Of a DNA stretch of 64,000 bases, positions 10,953 to 23,750 are shown one piece after another. The notes under the pieces were generated by a model that made no database searches, was not told where the DNA came from, and saw only the letters and a list, made by a program, of their open reading frames with translations. The DNA is from Chloromonas sp. AAM2 (lineage: Eukaryota > Chlorophyta > Chlorophyceae > Chlamydomonadales > Chlamydomonadaceae). Each line of letters begins with the position of its first letter. Positions within the stretch are counted from its first letter, which is position 1. The position numbers and the translations under genes were made by a program. The stretch is from positions 19,833-83,832 of the forward strand of contig QAXH01005510.1 of assembly GCA_004335635.1 (NCBI GenBank), written 5' to 3'.

Positions 10953-13900
10953 TCAACCAAGGACGTTGGCAAGCCGAGCAGGCAGATCCCCTCCTTCAAC
11001 CACTTGGCATGAAACCGCCCCAGGCCTACCTCCTGCTCCGGGCACATACGAAAACCGCATGTGCTGCTGCTGCCCTGCCCTGGCCATCATCCACCTCAGC
11101 AGGTCGGCCCCGAGGCGCAGCGCCTGCCATGCGTCCCACTGGGCACCCCGCTGACGCGCCGCGGCGGGCAGCGTCTGGACAGGCAGCCGCTCAATCTGCG
11201 CACGAAAACACAGGCTCAACCATTGTTATTTTTGTTATCAACAACACTCAACCTGTTGAAACTGCTTGTAAACCTGAAGCAACATGCTTGTTCATTGCCC
11301 GCCGTCCCTGACCCTGCGCCTACCTGTCTTTGGCCCGTCACATCTATTGCACAGGAAAACATAACAAACAACTCCATGGACAAACATCCGTTACTGGAGT
11401 GAAACCAGTCCGGGCTTTGTCTGCTGTCCCCAGTGCCCGCCTATCCGGTACCTGCCTTACTTGTGTGCGTGCCATGGCCACAGTCACACCCAATGCACGT
11501 GCACACAAGCATGCCCTGGGATGTGGACACACTCCACCTTGTTGAGCGTGCCCTGGTCGTCCCTGTTGCCCAGCACCAGCGTCTCCACGCCCGCCAGGAA
11601 GCTCTGCAGCCACCACTTGGACCACTTGAAGTTGACAAGTGTGCGCCACTGTCCCTGGTTTTGGGGAGCCCTGCGAGCAGGGCGCCAAAGGGGGTGTTGG
11701 CATTCTGAGGTGCCATGTGCAACACGTAACAACCAGGGAGAAGGAACAGCCTGAACCTAATCATCAAAGCTAATCCCTCAGCTAATCCCTAAGCTAATGT
11801 TTAAGCTACTACTACTCAAGTAACTGGATCTTGATGTCTAGGCTCAAACCTATCTCAAACCAACAGAGCTCGAGAAGATTCAGCTGGTTTGCACTACCAC
11901 AGGTGAGGATGCTAGTTTTATCACATCAGATAAGCCGTGGCCAGGTCTCACCTGAGCGTCTTGAGTTCCAGGTACGCGCTCAGGGGCGGCAGTTCGCCCG
12001 CCCTCTCCACTGCTGCCTCATCGTCTAACAAGTCTACCTCCGCGGCAATGATCAGCGAGAGGCCGTCTATGCGCGATGTGGTCACCGAGCAGTACTCGCT
12101 GGTGGAGTCCACGGGGGCGGTCAGGGGGTCGCCTCCGGGGGGCAGCCGGGTGCACAGGGTCTCGAACTTGTACCCTGTGACCAGCAACGGACTGCTGTGG
12201 GCAAGGAGGCAAAGAGGCTCAGCCAGGGTTGCCGGATCAATCCCAAAAGTACTGAGACACAAAGTGTTACCAGGCTTGGCTGTAGCTGTCAGTGGAAGAC
12301 TGGACAAGCAGGCCGTGCAGAAGGCAATCTTGCTTCTGAATGGCACTGTCGCCAAATCGTTCAGGGAGGCGAGAGAGAAAAAGTATTCCCAGCCCTGTCC
12401 AGGTCAAGCATAGAGGTGTTCCGGCCAGCAATAAGCAGTGGGTGAGTTCTGCTCACCATAGAAGGTCATGAGGTCGCTGTTGGGAAAGGATGCCTCGCCT
12501 GCAGAGCAGGTGCAGCACATGGACTGCTGAGGTCAGCTCTATGCAGTTGCTAGCAGTGTCCGGCCGCGCTGCAGCCAAGGGCAACTGGGGAGCTTTGGAG
12601 GGAAGTGCCTGTTGGCTATGGAGGAGGGGAACTGAGTATGTGACATGATCCTGGACCAGATGCAGGCACAGGTGCGAGACGTTAATAGGGCTGAAACCAA
12701 TTCCAACCTTCCAGCACACGTTCAGACAATACAAAGAGTATTGAGAGGCTGTGCAACTTGTGGATAGGACATGGGTGTGTACACAGGGACACAGTCAAGG
12801 GACTCCGAGGCAGCGCATGGAGTATGAGGCGAGATGCTGGGGCACGGCAGGCTGGCATGGGCAGGAGACTGCAACCAACTGCTTCTGTGCTGCGCGCAAA
12901 CTGCTAGGACAAGAACGAAGAGGGGAAAACCCATTGCAAGACGCGGGTACAGGTTAAAGGCTGAAACCCAACTTCTACTTGACTTCAAAGCATACCAAGA
13001 GTGCATGTGGACACTGCAGCGCTGAGTACTGGCAGGCTACGCTCAAGGCAAATAGCGTTGATAATGTATACGTGGCCAAAGCTAATTGCGGCCGTTGCAC
13101 GCTCTAGTTTGCTTGCAAGCTTCTGCGCCAGCTTGTTTCAAGGCACTGGCCGCCGCATGATGTGCGTTGACAAAGCCACAGCCACGCAGCACGCTGACGA
13201 GCATTCGCACAGTTGCCTGGAGCATTGCTCGAACCACCAGCAGCTGACATTGCCCACCTGTCTTGACGATATCCAGGAACAGTATCCCCTGGTGCATGCA
13301 CGCGTCCACCACCCACTCGTCCTTCGGGCAGAAGAGCGTACCGCACACCTTGTTCAGATTGTTGCGGTACGTCAGCACCTGGACAAAGCACAGTGCAAAC
13401 CTTGGGCGATGGGTGGACACAGGTCCTGTCACGGCGGTGTGCTGTCTGGGTTGCCTCGTGCTCAGAGCTGGTTCATGCAGCGAACACATGTTCCTTGAGT
13501 TACGCCTACTGCACCACCTGCAACACAGTTCAATTGTTATAAACTTCAGTTGTGTTTGAATTGCAGGGTCACCGGAAGCGCCAAATTTTCAGCATAGTGC
13601 GCGTTCCTGTTTCTACCCAATCTATTTTCGACCCAAGACAATTCATGACTGCGCACAGCGCAATTGGAAAGCACAGAAAACCCAGTTTCTTTGTACCCCT
13701 TGATCCACACGAGCACAGCAGGGCACTCTGCGGACAGTTCTGGGTCAGCTGCTGCAGTTTTTCAAACTGTTCCTGCAGTGAAAGATTAGGTTTTGACCTC
13801 TCGTGCAAAAGCACGCTGCCTCAGTCTCGCCCTAAAGTATGCAAAACCTCTTGTAGCTCAGGCAGTAAGCGTATCTGACGGCTTCCCTGGTGTAAATACA

Positions 13901-14741
13901 TATATAATGTATCATGAGCATGATGACGGAGCGCCCACGCAATGCAGGTGTGAAGATAGATCGCTACACGCATGTACAAGGACTAACAAGCCAAATGGAG
14001 CGTTCTGCAGACAGTTCTGGTGCAGTTGCTGCGTCTTCTCCATCTGATCTTGCGGCGAATTATTTCCCATCTTTTCATGCAGTGTGCTGATAGGTGCTGG
14101 CCTGAGGCATGCAGAGCACCCACCTACCTGTACGCCCCGCAGCAGTGTTGCACTGCCACTGGCGGCCCCAGTCGCACCGTCTGCCCGCAGCACCGCCTGC
14201 AGCACCTGCTCCACCGGGCTGCCCTTGTCAGAGCCCTTGCGTGTAAAACTGTCAGGAAACCCATCATTCAGGTTGGCGGGCAGGGGAGGAGCGCAGTAGC
14301 AACCCAGGCCTGCATGCAGACAAGGCAAGTGCGTGAGACATGGGCTGCCCAGCAACTCACTGAGAAGACACTTTTAAAGACGCAATAGCTAGAGAAGCTG
14401 TGCTGAAAGCCGAGTCCTGCTGGATGTAGGACCAAGGGTTGTGGCGGCCAATACGTTGCCAGTGGCAGGTCTGTACAACCTTCAGCAGGCTCATTTCTTA
14501 ACGTTTGGACGGCAAATCAGTGTGCAAACTGCTGCCTTGTGCACTGCTCCACACAAACCCAGTTTGCAATGACGACGTCGTCACGAATGTCAACCTGTAC
14601 AATCTTCAGCAGGCTCATATCTCAAATGATGTATTGGACCTTTCACTTGAATGCTGATGGTTGACATGCTTGCTCACCCTCGGTGCTGCCGTACACAAAC
14701 TCTCCCCCATCGAGGTCCGAAGTCTTGGACCAGCACGCAAC
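10953..14741 (-). CDS. DXO1: DXO/RAI1-family decapping exoribonuclease (5' end unresolved)
   Basis: DXO/RAI1 proteins remove incomplete or non-canonical 5' caps (and NAD caps) from RNA and assist or perform 5'-3' degradation in mRNA quality control. In transcript order the exons are 14741-14678, 14309-14128, 13378-13258, 12498-12457, 12174-11952, 11670-11538 and 11195-10953. All six junctions keep phase. Motifs in order are EVACWSK-like N-terminal block, CYCAPPLPANLNDGFPDSF, YRNNLNKVCGT, the split motif FYGYKFE (catalytic G-x-K-x-E, spliced between 12457 and 12174), AAEVDLLD (E-x-D), LELKT (E-x-K) and KWSKWWLQSFLAG. The metal-binding acidic residues and the lysine of the active site are therefore present. 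The first exon or exons lie upstream, up to about 15.4 kb, and were not identified. The introns at 12.5-14.6 kb are filled with repeat debris. The identification is firm; the start is not. Confidence 0.87.
13560..14090. repeat. Two diverged copies of a dispersed element inside a DXO intron
   Basis: Copy one (about 13570-13815) and copy two (about 13910-14075) share a minus-strand pattern, HE(R/K) followed by Q-Q-EK-QQL-QNC-Q-A, and the DNA GACAGTTCTGG(g)T-CAG-TGCTGC. Between them at 13874-13906 is the repeat CTGACGGCTTCCCTGGTG plus an ATACATATATA tail found also at 9.2 and 24.6 kb. Both copies lie in the intron between the DXO exons at 14128-14309 and 13258-13378. They look like decayed retroposon pieces; no intact protein is supported. 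Confidence 0.55.
14471..14630. repeat. Direct repeat pair, TGTACAA(C/T)CTTCAGCAGGCTCAT
   Basis: A segment of about 30 bp at 14471-14502 recurs at 14595-14628 with a few changes. Both lie in a DXO intron. The function is unknown; this is probably a local duplication. Confidence 0.75.
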
Positions 14742-15123
14742 CTGCAGGACATGAGGCCACAGCATGTTGCAGCTTATGGCTGGACACGAAATTCAAGCGG
14801 CTCCATGCCCTTTATAATCATATTTTCAAATAATCCGTACAGTTGAGCCTTTGCCCAGTACCACAGTACACAGCGGTGAAAGGAATCGTCAGCTGTACGG
14901 AGCAACAGCAAGCAGGGCGATACCCGCGCTACACCAGCCCTACCTGGCGTGGTCTGACAAACTGGCAATGCCTAGGCCTGTCCCGTGACTGCCACTCCGC
15001 AACAGAAAATACGTCAGCTGCTGGATCGGCCATTGTTCAGGCAGTCTACCGCCCTGCAAGCAGACAGAAAATAAACATATGATGGAACCAAGGCTGTGGG
15101 AGGTGTTTGATTTTGTTGCGAGA

Positions 15124-15172
15124 GGTTGCACAGGTGTTGCACGGGTGTTGCACAGGTAATGCACAGGTGTTG
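15124..15172. repeat. Tandem 12-bp repeat, GTTGCACAGGTG-like
   Basis: About four imperfect copies of a 12-bp unit (gcacaggtgttg, gcacgggtgttg, gcacaggtaatg, gcacaggtgttg). The repeat lies between the last recognised DXO exon and the start of the divergent plastid-protein gene. Confidence 0.85.
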
Positions 15173-15775
15173 TGGCACACACCATAAAATTTCATGTGAT
15201 GCATCACACACGATCATGCAGGCTGGAATGTATATGTATGGTATGGTCGTGATGCTGTTGAGGGGTGTAGGCGGGTTGCCTACCTGTTTTCAATCCAACA
15301 TGGTGCAAGCTCCCTCCCTGATCTCCTCGTCTCCACGCTCCTCCATCTGGAAGTCAGACAAGCAGAAATGGCCGCACTCCTAGGCACCTCAGCTCAGTAA
15401 CGTCAGCATTTGCCGCACGTGCTGGGTCGATCGACTGGGCAAATCTTGCAATGCCGAGCAACACAGCCAGGGAACTTCCATTTGAGTCGCTGTTGAACGA
15501 CCATTCATTTCCGTCCTTCAGACTTGTGTACAAATTCCCGTAACCGTGCCACCGACATCAACACGTCTACGCGATATCCTGAGGTTGGTGCTGATTGTGA
15601 ACTTTGCAGCTAAGCGTTGCGGGATTCAACAAAGCACGCAAATGGCCCACTGACGCGAGCTGTTGGCGTGCCCGCAGTGGAAGCAAGTGTGCCTAGTGGA
15701 ACCCTAGCGTCACAAGGAAGCTGGTGTCAAGCCCTGAACCACAGCCTTGCGCCTATCTTATCATCCTTCGACTTG

Positions 15776-18700
15776 ATGAATACAGCTCCAAGCAATGGTG
15801 TCTTACGAGGCAGGCGCTGTTGGGGCACACCAGCAGGCATTCCACCCCTCCACAGGCCAAACACCAGATGCATGCATGTCGAGGCATCTCGGCATGTAGC
15901 ACCCAATGCTGACCGTCTGAGCAATCGCCATGGTTTGCAACACCGCCCTTTCTTTTGCCGGAAACCTGCTGTCCAAGTCAGAGCGTACACCACACCACCA
16001 CGCCAGCAACCACCTCGAGCCAACACCACCTGGAATCCTGTGGAGGTGGTGAAACGGGAGCAGGGGCTGCAAAGCAACAAGTAAGCAGAACTGGTGGGGG
16101 ATAGATTGGCTGACGAAATGTTGGCCAAACAACATGGCAATCTGCAGCACAACTGGAGTTGGGCAATCTCACTTGTGTACCTGGAACAAACTTTCAACAG
16201 GACAAACATATCAGCGATGGTTCTCAGCAAAAGCAGAGGCCATTTTGTGGGCATTGTACGCGGCCTGAGCCGGCAAACCACATGTACTGGTTGTCACCTG
16301 ATTTCGGAAGCTGCCACAGATGGTCTGGAGGGTTTTTTGTGGTCCTGTGGACCAGTTGAATGGGAGTGGGGCGAGAGGTAATCGCCTTGGTCCACTTCAT
16401 GTGCTGATCATGAGTCTGCTTCAGGCATCTGACAGGTTGTGTGGCGCTTCCTACCGCAGGTTGCCCACCGAACTGCGTGAGGCTGTGGAGTCGGCCGTGG
16501 AACAGCTGAGGTTCAGGGTAACGGTGAGCATGCAGTCAACGCATGCGGAGGGCTCCTCGCAGTACGCTGCGTGGGGAATCTTATGCTGTTGTAATGAATC
16601 ATGTGACCGGGTGGCTCAGGCAGAATGAGACCATGAAGAGAGGAGCTGAGGTTACACGCACCAGCTTGCGCAGGATAACAATCGCTTGTGTCAGCACCTT
16701 GTGTCACGTCTGGCAGTCCACACCCAGTCACTGTTGCCTGAGCCTGTGTACTGGCCTGCGTTAGCGCTCACAACGCATGTCTGGCAGTAAATTTCAGCCA
16801 CTGTTGCTTGTCGTGCACCGCCCGTCTCCCCTGTAGGTTGGTGACGTGGCGGCGCGTGCGGGCGTGAAGCTCGGGGATGCGGACGACGCCCTCAAGGCGC
16901 TGGCCTACGACTGCCAGGCAACACTAGAGGTGGGATGGAAGGTTGGCCATTACACTCAGCAGGCATGTGTGCAAAGCTACACGTCTTGTGCGAGCCCGTT
17001 TGCGCAAGCGATGAGTCAGATGCCGGGATAACACAACAGAGCAACAGGCCCACGGATAGTTGTTTGGTGTATTGCAGAACTGTCAACTGAAATTGGTCAG
17101 TCCTGGTGCGGAAATGGGTGTGAAATGCCAAGATAGCGTAGAGGGGCAACAAAACTGGTCGATCAGAAACGGTTTGCGCGACCACACCACTCACAATCTG
17201 TCGGCACTTGCCTGACACTTGCAGCCCAACACACATGGGCAATTCTCTGGTTAGGCCTGGCGCAAACTGCTTTGCTCATGCACTCATGCTTTCTTGCCTT
17301 CCACACAGGTCTCGGAGCAAGGCGATGTGGTGTACACGTTTCCCCGCAACTTCCGCTCGGCCATCCAGTCCCGCAGCGTTATCCTGCGCGCCCAGCCCGC
17401 GCTCAAAGGCACACTGAGGGTGGCCCAGTACCTAGTGCGGGCGGCATTCGGCACCGCCCTGCTGAGCTCCATAGCCATCGTGTGGTTCGCCATCGTGGTG
17501 CTGCTGAGCAGTAGAGGGGACAGGGACGACCGCCGGGACCGGGGCGGGTACTACAACGGGTGAGACGCCACCGTACGGTCAGTCCCCTCTGTGTGACCAG
17601 GGTCAGCGGATAGAGCCTGCGCAGTTGTGACTAACGTTGTATGGCTGTGTTGGCGCCAGCAGGTAAACTGTCAGTACACAAGGAAAGAAGTGTGGGGGAT
17701 ACTGATTCGTTGTGGTGTGTGGTAATCTGTGTGCTGGGGTGAGTTGGGGTGAGCGCAGGCGAGTGGCCAGTGGTGTTGGCTGTGGCTGGTCAGGGTGAGC
17801 CTCTGACGTACAGTTGCCAGAGACGGAACTCAATGCCCGGCACGGCTGGGATGCCGCACATCGTGCGGGATGGGCTGTTCTGCTTTGATGCTCTCTGGTT
17901 GATGTACTTGGATTGGCAAGCAGCCGGGGAGCAAAAGCCAGACACTTACAGTACGGTGACTAGATGAGTGCTCTCTCATGTCCTCTTCGCCTGGGACAGA
18001 AGTCATGTCGTCTTTGCCGGGGAATCATGACAGGAACAGAGCGCCACATGGGTGTTGAGTGCACGCAAGCTTGACGATGTCGAGCGCGTGCCGTGCTGCC
18101 GCCCTCATGCCTTCCTCACGCCACGCCTGCGTGTTGGTGCTCGTACTGCACAGGTACTCCAGCTACGGAGGTGGCATGGGCCCACGCATGTTCTTCAACC
18201 TGACGGACATATTCATCTACCTGGTCAGTGACAGCAGCACTGATCCCAGGCAGCTGAACCAATCCTACTGCCTCTCTGGGAACTGCATGCCCCACACCCA
18301 TCCTGCTGCTGGTGCCAAGTCTTTGTGGTTCTAGTCGGTCTTCTGCTCAAGCATTACGTTCCTTCCTTGCCATTCGTTCCCATTGCGTTCACGCTGCTCA
18401 GGCCTACTGCTCAGGCGTTACGTTCATTCCTCACTCACTGAATTTCCCACGCATCGGTTATGTCTACTGCTCCGAGCATGACATTGCTCCTGGTTATCTT
18501 TCTAGTCACTCATTGATTCACTGCCACACCCCCACTCTCACTCTCACCCCAACGCATCTCACTCTCACTCTCTCCCTTTCCCCTGCAGGACCCCAGCTAC
18601 TCGGTCGCCAGTCAGCGGCGTGTGGCCCAGGGTACCCAGCTCACCTTCCTGGAGGCGATCTTCAGCTTTGTGTTCGGAGATGGTGGGTCCCTGGGGCAGA

Positions 18701-21700
18701 CCAGGCACGCACGAATCCCATGCCTCCACCGCATGGACTTCCATTGACACCCTTGCAACCTCGCCACACAATAGCACATGGACTTCCGTTCATTCCGACC
18801 TTTAATAATTATAATAAATAATTTATTAGTAATTATATATACCTCAAACAATGACATTACAAAGAGTGTCTCTCTGCATAATGTGTTGTAAAACATTTAA
18901 ATTTAAAAATAATGATAATAATTGCAACCACGTCAGTACAGCACCACATGCACTAGCACTAGCTGCCAGTCCCAGTCATACCATTCGCTGCAACCTCACT
19001 ACTCATTGATTCAGCACTTCATGATCCAGCCAATCCAGTCACGAGTCGCTTATTCACGCACTGATTTGGTCGCAAGACTTTGCAAACCCCTGCCAAGTAT
19101 TGTGGTGTGTGTTTTGTTCCAGGTGATCCCAACGCTGAGTTTGAATCTGAGCGATGGGCTGCGCTGGGCCAAGTCATCCAGGAAAGGTGCGGAGGGACAC
19201 AGCTATCGGTGGCATGTGCTGTCATCAGGCGATGCGACCGATTTGAGGGCAGCACGCAGGCAACTGCTGAACCTAAGGAGGAGTGCAACCAGCAGAGTTC
19301 CACTTGTCGCCCCAAGGTCCCAGATCCTCTTCCAAGTCTATCATCAAGAGCGGTATCAATGGTAACTTGCCCCGAGCTCACCTGCTGTCGCTTTCCGATG
19401 CCTGCGTGTCATGAACAGGGGTGGTGTGGTGACTGCTGAGGAGATGGCGCCCTTCCTCGACCCTCCCGCGCGCTCGCAAGAGGTGTGTGGGTGTGGGTGT
19501 GGGGTGTGGGTGTGGGTGTGGGTGAACACACAAGCAGTCATCATTATGGGCACGGACAGGCAGAGGGGGTGGGCAACGCTGTGAGGGCAGGGAGGGGCAT
19601 GGAACGAGCATCACGCTGACATGCAGTATCATGACTGTAGTCCGTTACTTTCGTTGCTTGGTTTTTGCAACAGTCCTCAGTCCTCAGATGAGTCTAGCTA
19701 AGTTGTGCGCTTGGTAAGAGTTTCCCTCGGTTTGGTAGTGAGGTGTCCTCGTTACTGGATACTTGAGCAGTGCGTTGATGCACTGCCATTGCTCCCACTG
19801 TTCCAGGGTCCTTACGAGGAGGAGTCGTTTGTCCTGCCCGCTCTGATCCGCTTCGGTGGCGAGCCGTGTGCGGACGAGGAGACCGGCAGGCTGCTGTACA
19901 AGTTCCCATCGCTGCAGACATCCGGCGTCACTCAGGTAGGCATGTGTGCGGGCTGGTGCCACCACATGCCATTGTGGGTGCGGGACGGGCAGGATGTCGA
20001 GTTGGAATAGACCGGCGGTGTGGCAAGGACGCCGCTGACTATGCATATGCACACACACACACACACACATACATACATACATACACACACACATATCCCA
20101 CGTGTGATGCTGTGGATGGGAGTGGGAGGAGCACGTGAAAGGGGCACGCCAATGATGGTCATGTGGTAGGTTGAGGGAAGGGATCATGCAGGGGTCTGAA
20201 GACTGGTGACTGCAGGGGGTTTGTGGGTGTGCATGTCGCAGGATCGGCAGTAAAGACAAGGTCTGTGGTATGCAGTCCTAGCACCTTCAACATGCACACA
20301 TCAGTAGTCGTGTTGTCATCTTCGCTGTGACTGGATGCCTACCAAAGCTTACCACGTGGTTGCCTGTGTGCTGTTCAGGAGTGGGTCAACACGCGGGGCG
20401 GGCGGCCGGCCTACGCGTCCCGCGCTCCCACCCCGAGCGGTTCATCGGAGGTGCCGCAGGAGCGGCTGTGGGAGCTCACTGCAGCGTCATCGGGACAGGT
20501 GGGGGATGGACAGTGACCAGCTGAAGCATGTGGACACTAGACAGTCCCTGGGTCACCCGGGGCGACAGGACACCATGTAACAAATGGGCAGACAATAAAC
20601 AAGCGTATTGGCCATTCTAAAACGTGAATTGTTGCTGCAATAGGCAATGCATAGCTGCGACAGTATTGCGCACATGCACGACTGTGCACGACTGGTCTTG
20701 ACAAAAAGGAATCATGCGTCGTTCAGACTGATTGTTGGGCAGGTCTATGGGCAGGGTTGCAGGTCAGGTCACGGCCTGCCTGTTGTGCGCAGTGACTGTT
20801 GTGTAGTACGTGACTCGAGTACAGAAGTGGCGAACACTGCGTCCCTGCACTGGTCCGCAGGTGTTTGGTGTTGTGGCCCTGGGCGTCTTCAATGTGGTTG
20901 GCGTGGCCACGCTGAGCGGGCTGCTGGCCGACCCGCAGGCGAGCTACGCCCTCGCCTACCAGGGCCTGGGCTGGATCGCAGGGCTACTGCCCGCATTGCA
21001 GGTGGGGAAGGGGTGAATAAAGCGAAGATGATCTCACCGCCTGGTGAGCCACAAAATGGTATGAGTTACAGAGCTTATAGTATAGTCGAGGATTGGGATT
21101 GGTTCTCTCCATCATATTAGAATGGGAGGCAGGCGGTAGCATGGTCGTAGGTTGGTTGTATAAGCATGCTTATGTTTCTGTCATGCTGCAGTTATACCTC
21201 CTTGCTCACGGCTTGTACAACTCTGTAATCTAGTGTGTTGGAATTAAGTCACGAAGAAGCTGTGACACTTGCAATGGCCACACGACAGGTGGCGGCCTGG
21301 CATGCCGAAGCATGTTAACTGGTCCTGTTGATTGGTTTCTCTCCATCAAAAAAAAGACGTTTGCCAGTTCTGGGACAATTTTTGTGAGTGCCTGGTTCTG
21401 GTACGACATAGGGAGTCCGTCCAATCCAATGCAGGAAGCACATCTTGTCGCAACGACTGGGTATGCAAGCTGCTGTCCTGGAAGTCATCGCCAGCACTAC
21501 TCCAAGACACTCCCCAATTCACCATACTAGCAAAGGGATTGGAGCATGGAGCATTTCAAACTGGATCCCCTAGGATACGTCAGCCTGCCTGGCCTAGGAT
21601 TTGATGCCATGCTCAAGATGACAGGACAAAAGCTGCAACTTTTTACAGCAGCCACACCTTCTTGCCTATGCTTTGTGTGATCCTGCCGCTGCTGCTCAGT

Positions 21701-21961
21701 GTGTCGTGGAGTTGAACAGCGGAGAAGACAGCATGCTGCTCGCCTTGTGTTGCCTGGTGCGCATGCAGGTGTATGCCGCTGCCTTCTTTGGCATCCCGGC
21801 CATCCGCACGCTCTTCAACATGCAAACCAACAACGCAATTGCGCAGCGCAATGGCGCCCGGCTCAAGGCGACCCAACTGCTCAACAGCGGCGCCAGGTGG
21901 CTTAGAGAGGTGCGGGCATGTGCATGTGTGTGCATGTGCATGTGTGTAAGAGTCGTATGCG

Positions 21962-22007
<46 letters not shown>

Positions 22008-22997
22008 ATGTCAGGCTTACTGCATCATAACTGCACGTTTATGTGCATACGTGCTTGTATCTGCCGTCTTCTGCATCTCAGGAAGGAAAAAACGTTTTTA
22101 TCAACACACATGGCGCCATGCTGTTAAGAATTGCATTCGTCCACACTCCTTGCCTTGTTGTGCCACGCCACTGGTTAGCAGGACACATAACGCTTGGCGG
22201 TCATGAAGTTTTTTCCAGCCTTTTGGAAGCAGCGGCCATGTTGCGTGGCTGCCCTGTGAAGCAAGGTGGACCTCAGCAGCTCGGCAGCAACCTTGGATCG
22301 TGCATGTTTGTGCTGTGCTGCAGAAGTTGGCATCGGCACGACGAGAGGGTGTGAGCCGGACCGTGCGCAAGGGCGATGTGGTGTTCACGACTGAGAGGGA
22401 GGCAGGCACTCAGGCAAGTGTTGAATGCCACTCAAAAGCGCAGACCTTTAGAACCAGCGACACACCTTCGAGCATTGTAGGCACGCTGTTCCAAACATGG
22501 CCCTTGGATACCTGTCGTCATCACCACGTCTTTCAGAGGTTGTTTTGTCTGATTGTGGTGTTCTGTTCAAGGTGTGGGCAACAGACAAACAAACTATTCA
22601 ATTTGGGCTCAGTGGCTGGTTGTGATGTCAGGGACACTGAACCTGTTCCAGTCAACCTGTTCCACCACAGCCCTGCTTGCAGTATGCCTATCATTGTATG
22701 TCCAGCTTATTACTCCCTGCATGGCCCAGCCCTCACCTTCTGTTAGTGTTCTGTTAGTGTTCTGTTAGTGTTTCTGTTGTCTAGGCCAGATGCTTTAGCA
22801 AGCTCAACTTGTTCATACATTCTGTCTGTTTGCTGTCGCAGCTGAATGAGGCAGAACAGAACGAGTGGGACCGGCGGTTTCAGTCCAGCGCACCCTCCAA
22901 GGAACCTGTCAGGCGGCCAGAGCCAGCGAACACAGACAGGCCACGTGGACTTGAATCCGACCGGCGACAGAAGGACTTTGATGGCCGCTGGAGATAG
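15776..22997 (+). CDS. Plastid membrane protein of the Arabidopsis At5g03900 family
   Basis: Fourteen exons join in phase to 593 residues: 15776-16080, 16460-16523, 16837-16929, 17309-17559, 18154-18223, 18589-18682, 19123-19186, 19419-19482, 19807-19935, 20379-20498, 20861-21001, 21769-21909, 22324-22413 and 22842-22997. The function of the family is unknown; members are plastid-targeted and conserved in plants and algae. The first 70 or so residues are Arg/Ser/Pro rich with few acidic residues, as in a chloroplast transit peptide. Next comes a helical segment (LREAVESAVEQLRFRVTVGDVAARAGVKL, written here only as landmarks around residues 105-140) that resembles a small helix-turn-helix, followed by VSEQGDVVYTFPRNFR. 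A hydrophobic helix lies at about residues 200-221 and two more at about 419-475. Family blocks IFSFVFGDGDPN, GGVVTAEEMAPFLD and ESFVLPALIRFGGEP are present. The tail is charged. Intron 13 has a GC donor (CAG|GCAAGT at 22414). I assign the family with confidence but no biochemical role. Confidence 0.88.
18537..18566. repeat. Short CTCTCA/CTCACC simple repeat upstream of an exon
   Basis: A pyrimidine-rich simple repeat (actctcactctcacc and similar) in intron 5 of the At5g03900-like gene forms part of the polypyrimidine stretch before the acceptor at 18588. Confidence 0.7.
19485..19526. repeat. GTGTGG/GTGTGGGT simple repeat
   Basis: Six-base GTGTGG-type units repeat directly after the donor at 19483 in the At5g03900-like gene. 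The tract is intronic. Confidence 0.9.
21960..22010. repeat. GTGT and (GCGT)n simple repeat
   Basis: A GTGTGTG run passes into about nine GCGT units. It lies in intron 12 of the At5g03900-like gene. Confidence 0.95.
22740..22774. repeat. Tandem 11-bp repeat, TGTTAGTGTTC x3
   Basis: Three copies of TGTTAGTGTTC (the last with an extra T) in the GC-AG intron 13 of the At5g03900-like gene, about 70 bp before its acceptor. Confidence 0.9.
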
Positions 22998-23750
22998 GCC
23001 GTTTTTACTACTAGGTTTCTAAATGAGTTGATCGAGGGTGTCTGTGCACGCCATCCGCGTGCCACCTGCAGAGCAGCACATGGTTGTGCACAGGCCTTGA
23101 AAACCTGGTGTCGTGTTTGTGACAAGCGCGGCATCCCTTGCACGCCGCATGTTCATACCTTGCTCTACACACAGGCTGGTGCCTATCCGTCCACATGCAG
23201 TGTAGAAAGTGTGAGCATCTGATGCCCATTTCAACTTGAGCACGTGCACAGCAAACAAATGGCGCACAGTGCGCAGACCTCGCGCCACCCCTAGCTCATC
23301 CGCCACAGCATGTACATCACCACAGCAGAGCGTACTGGCACGCTCACTACCTTCAGCTATTGACTCAGCGACACCTGCCGGTTGCAAGTATTTGTAATGA
23401 AAGAGGTGCAGTTACTTTCATCTAGCTGCAGTTAGTTTTGTTACTAAAGGAGTGTGTGTTTGCGTTGTGTTCTGCTTCATTGTTATAAAAGAAGCCAGAA
23501 AAAAACAAAAGCCTTGCTGGGTCTTGACGGACTGTCCCTTCCAATTGTGACGCGGCTGAATCTGAGCTCACCACCTCGCAATCCGTCATGCTTGGTGATC
23601 ATAGAATGGCATGAAGGACGCCTCTTATCGTGTAACGAATTGTTGAACGTAACAGTTTTGTTGAATGGTACCATGGCGGAACCCTGTGGGCTTGTCTGGT
23701 TGACGACAAAACTTGGTACATCGTGTACAGTGTGAGGTACACGCCATGTC
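22998..23750. other. 3' flank of the At5g03900-like gene, no second gene seen
   Basis: No exon with family similarity was found on either strand. A TGTAA motif, the usual green-algal polyadenylation signal, occurs at 23393, about 400 bp past the stop; whether it is used cannot be judged. Confidence 0.45.
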
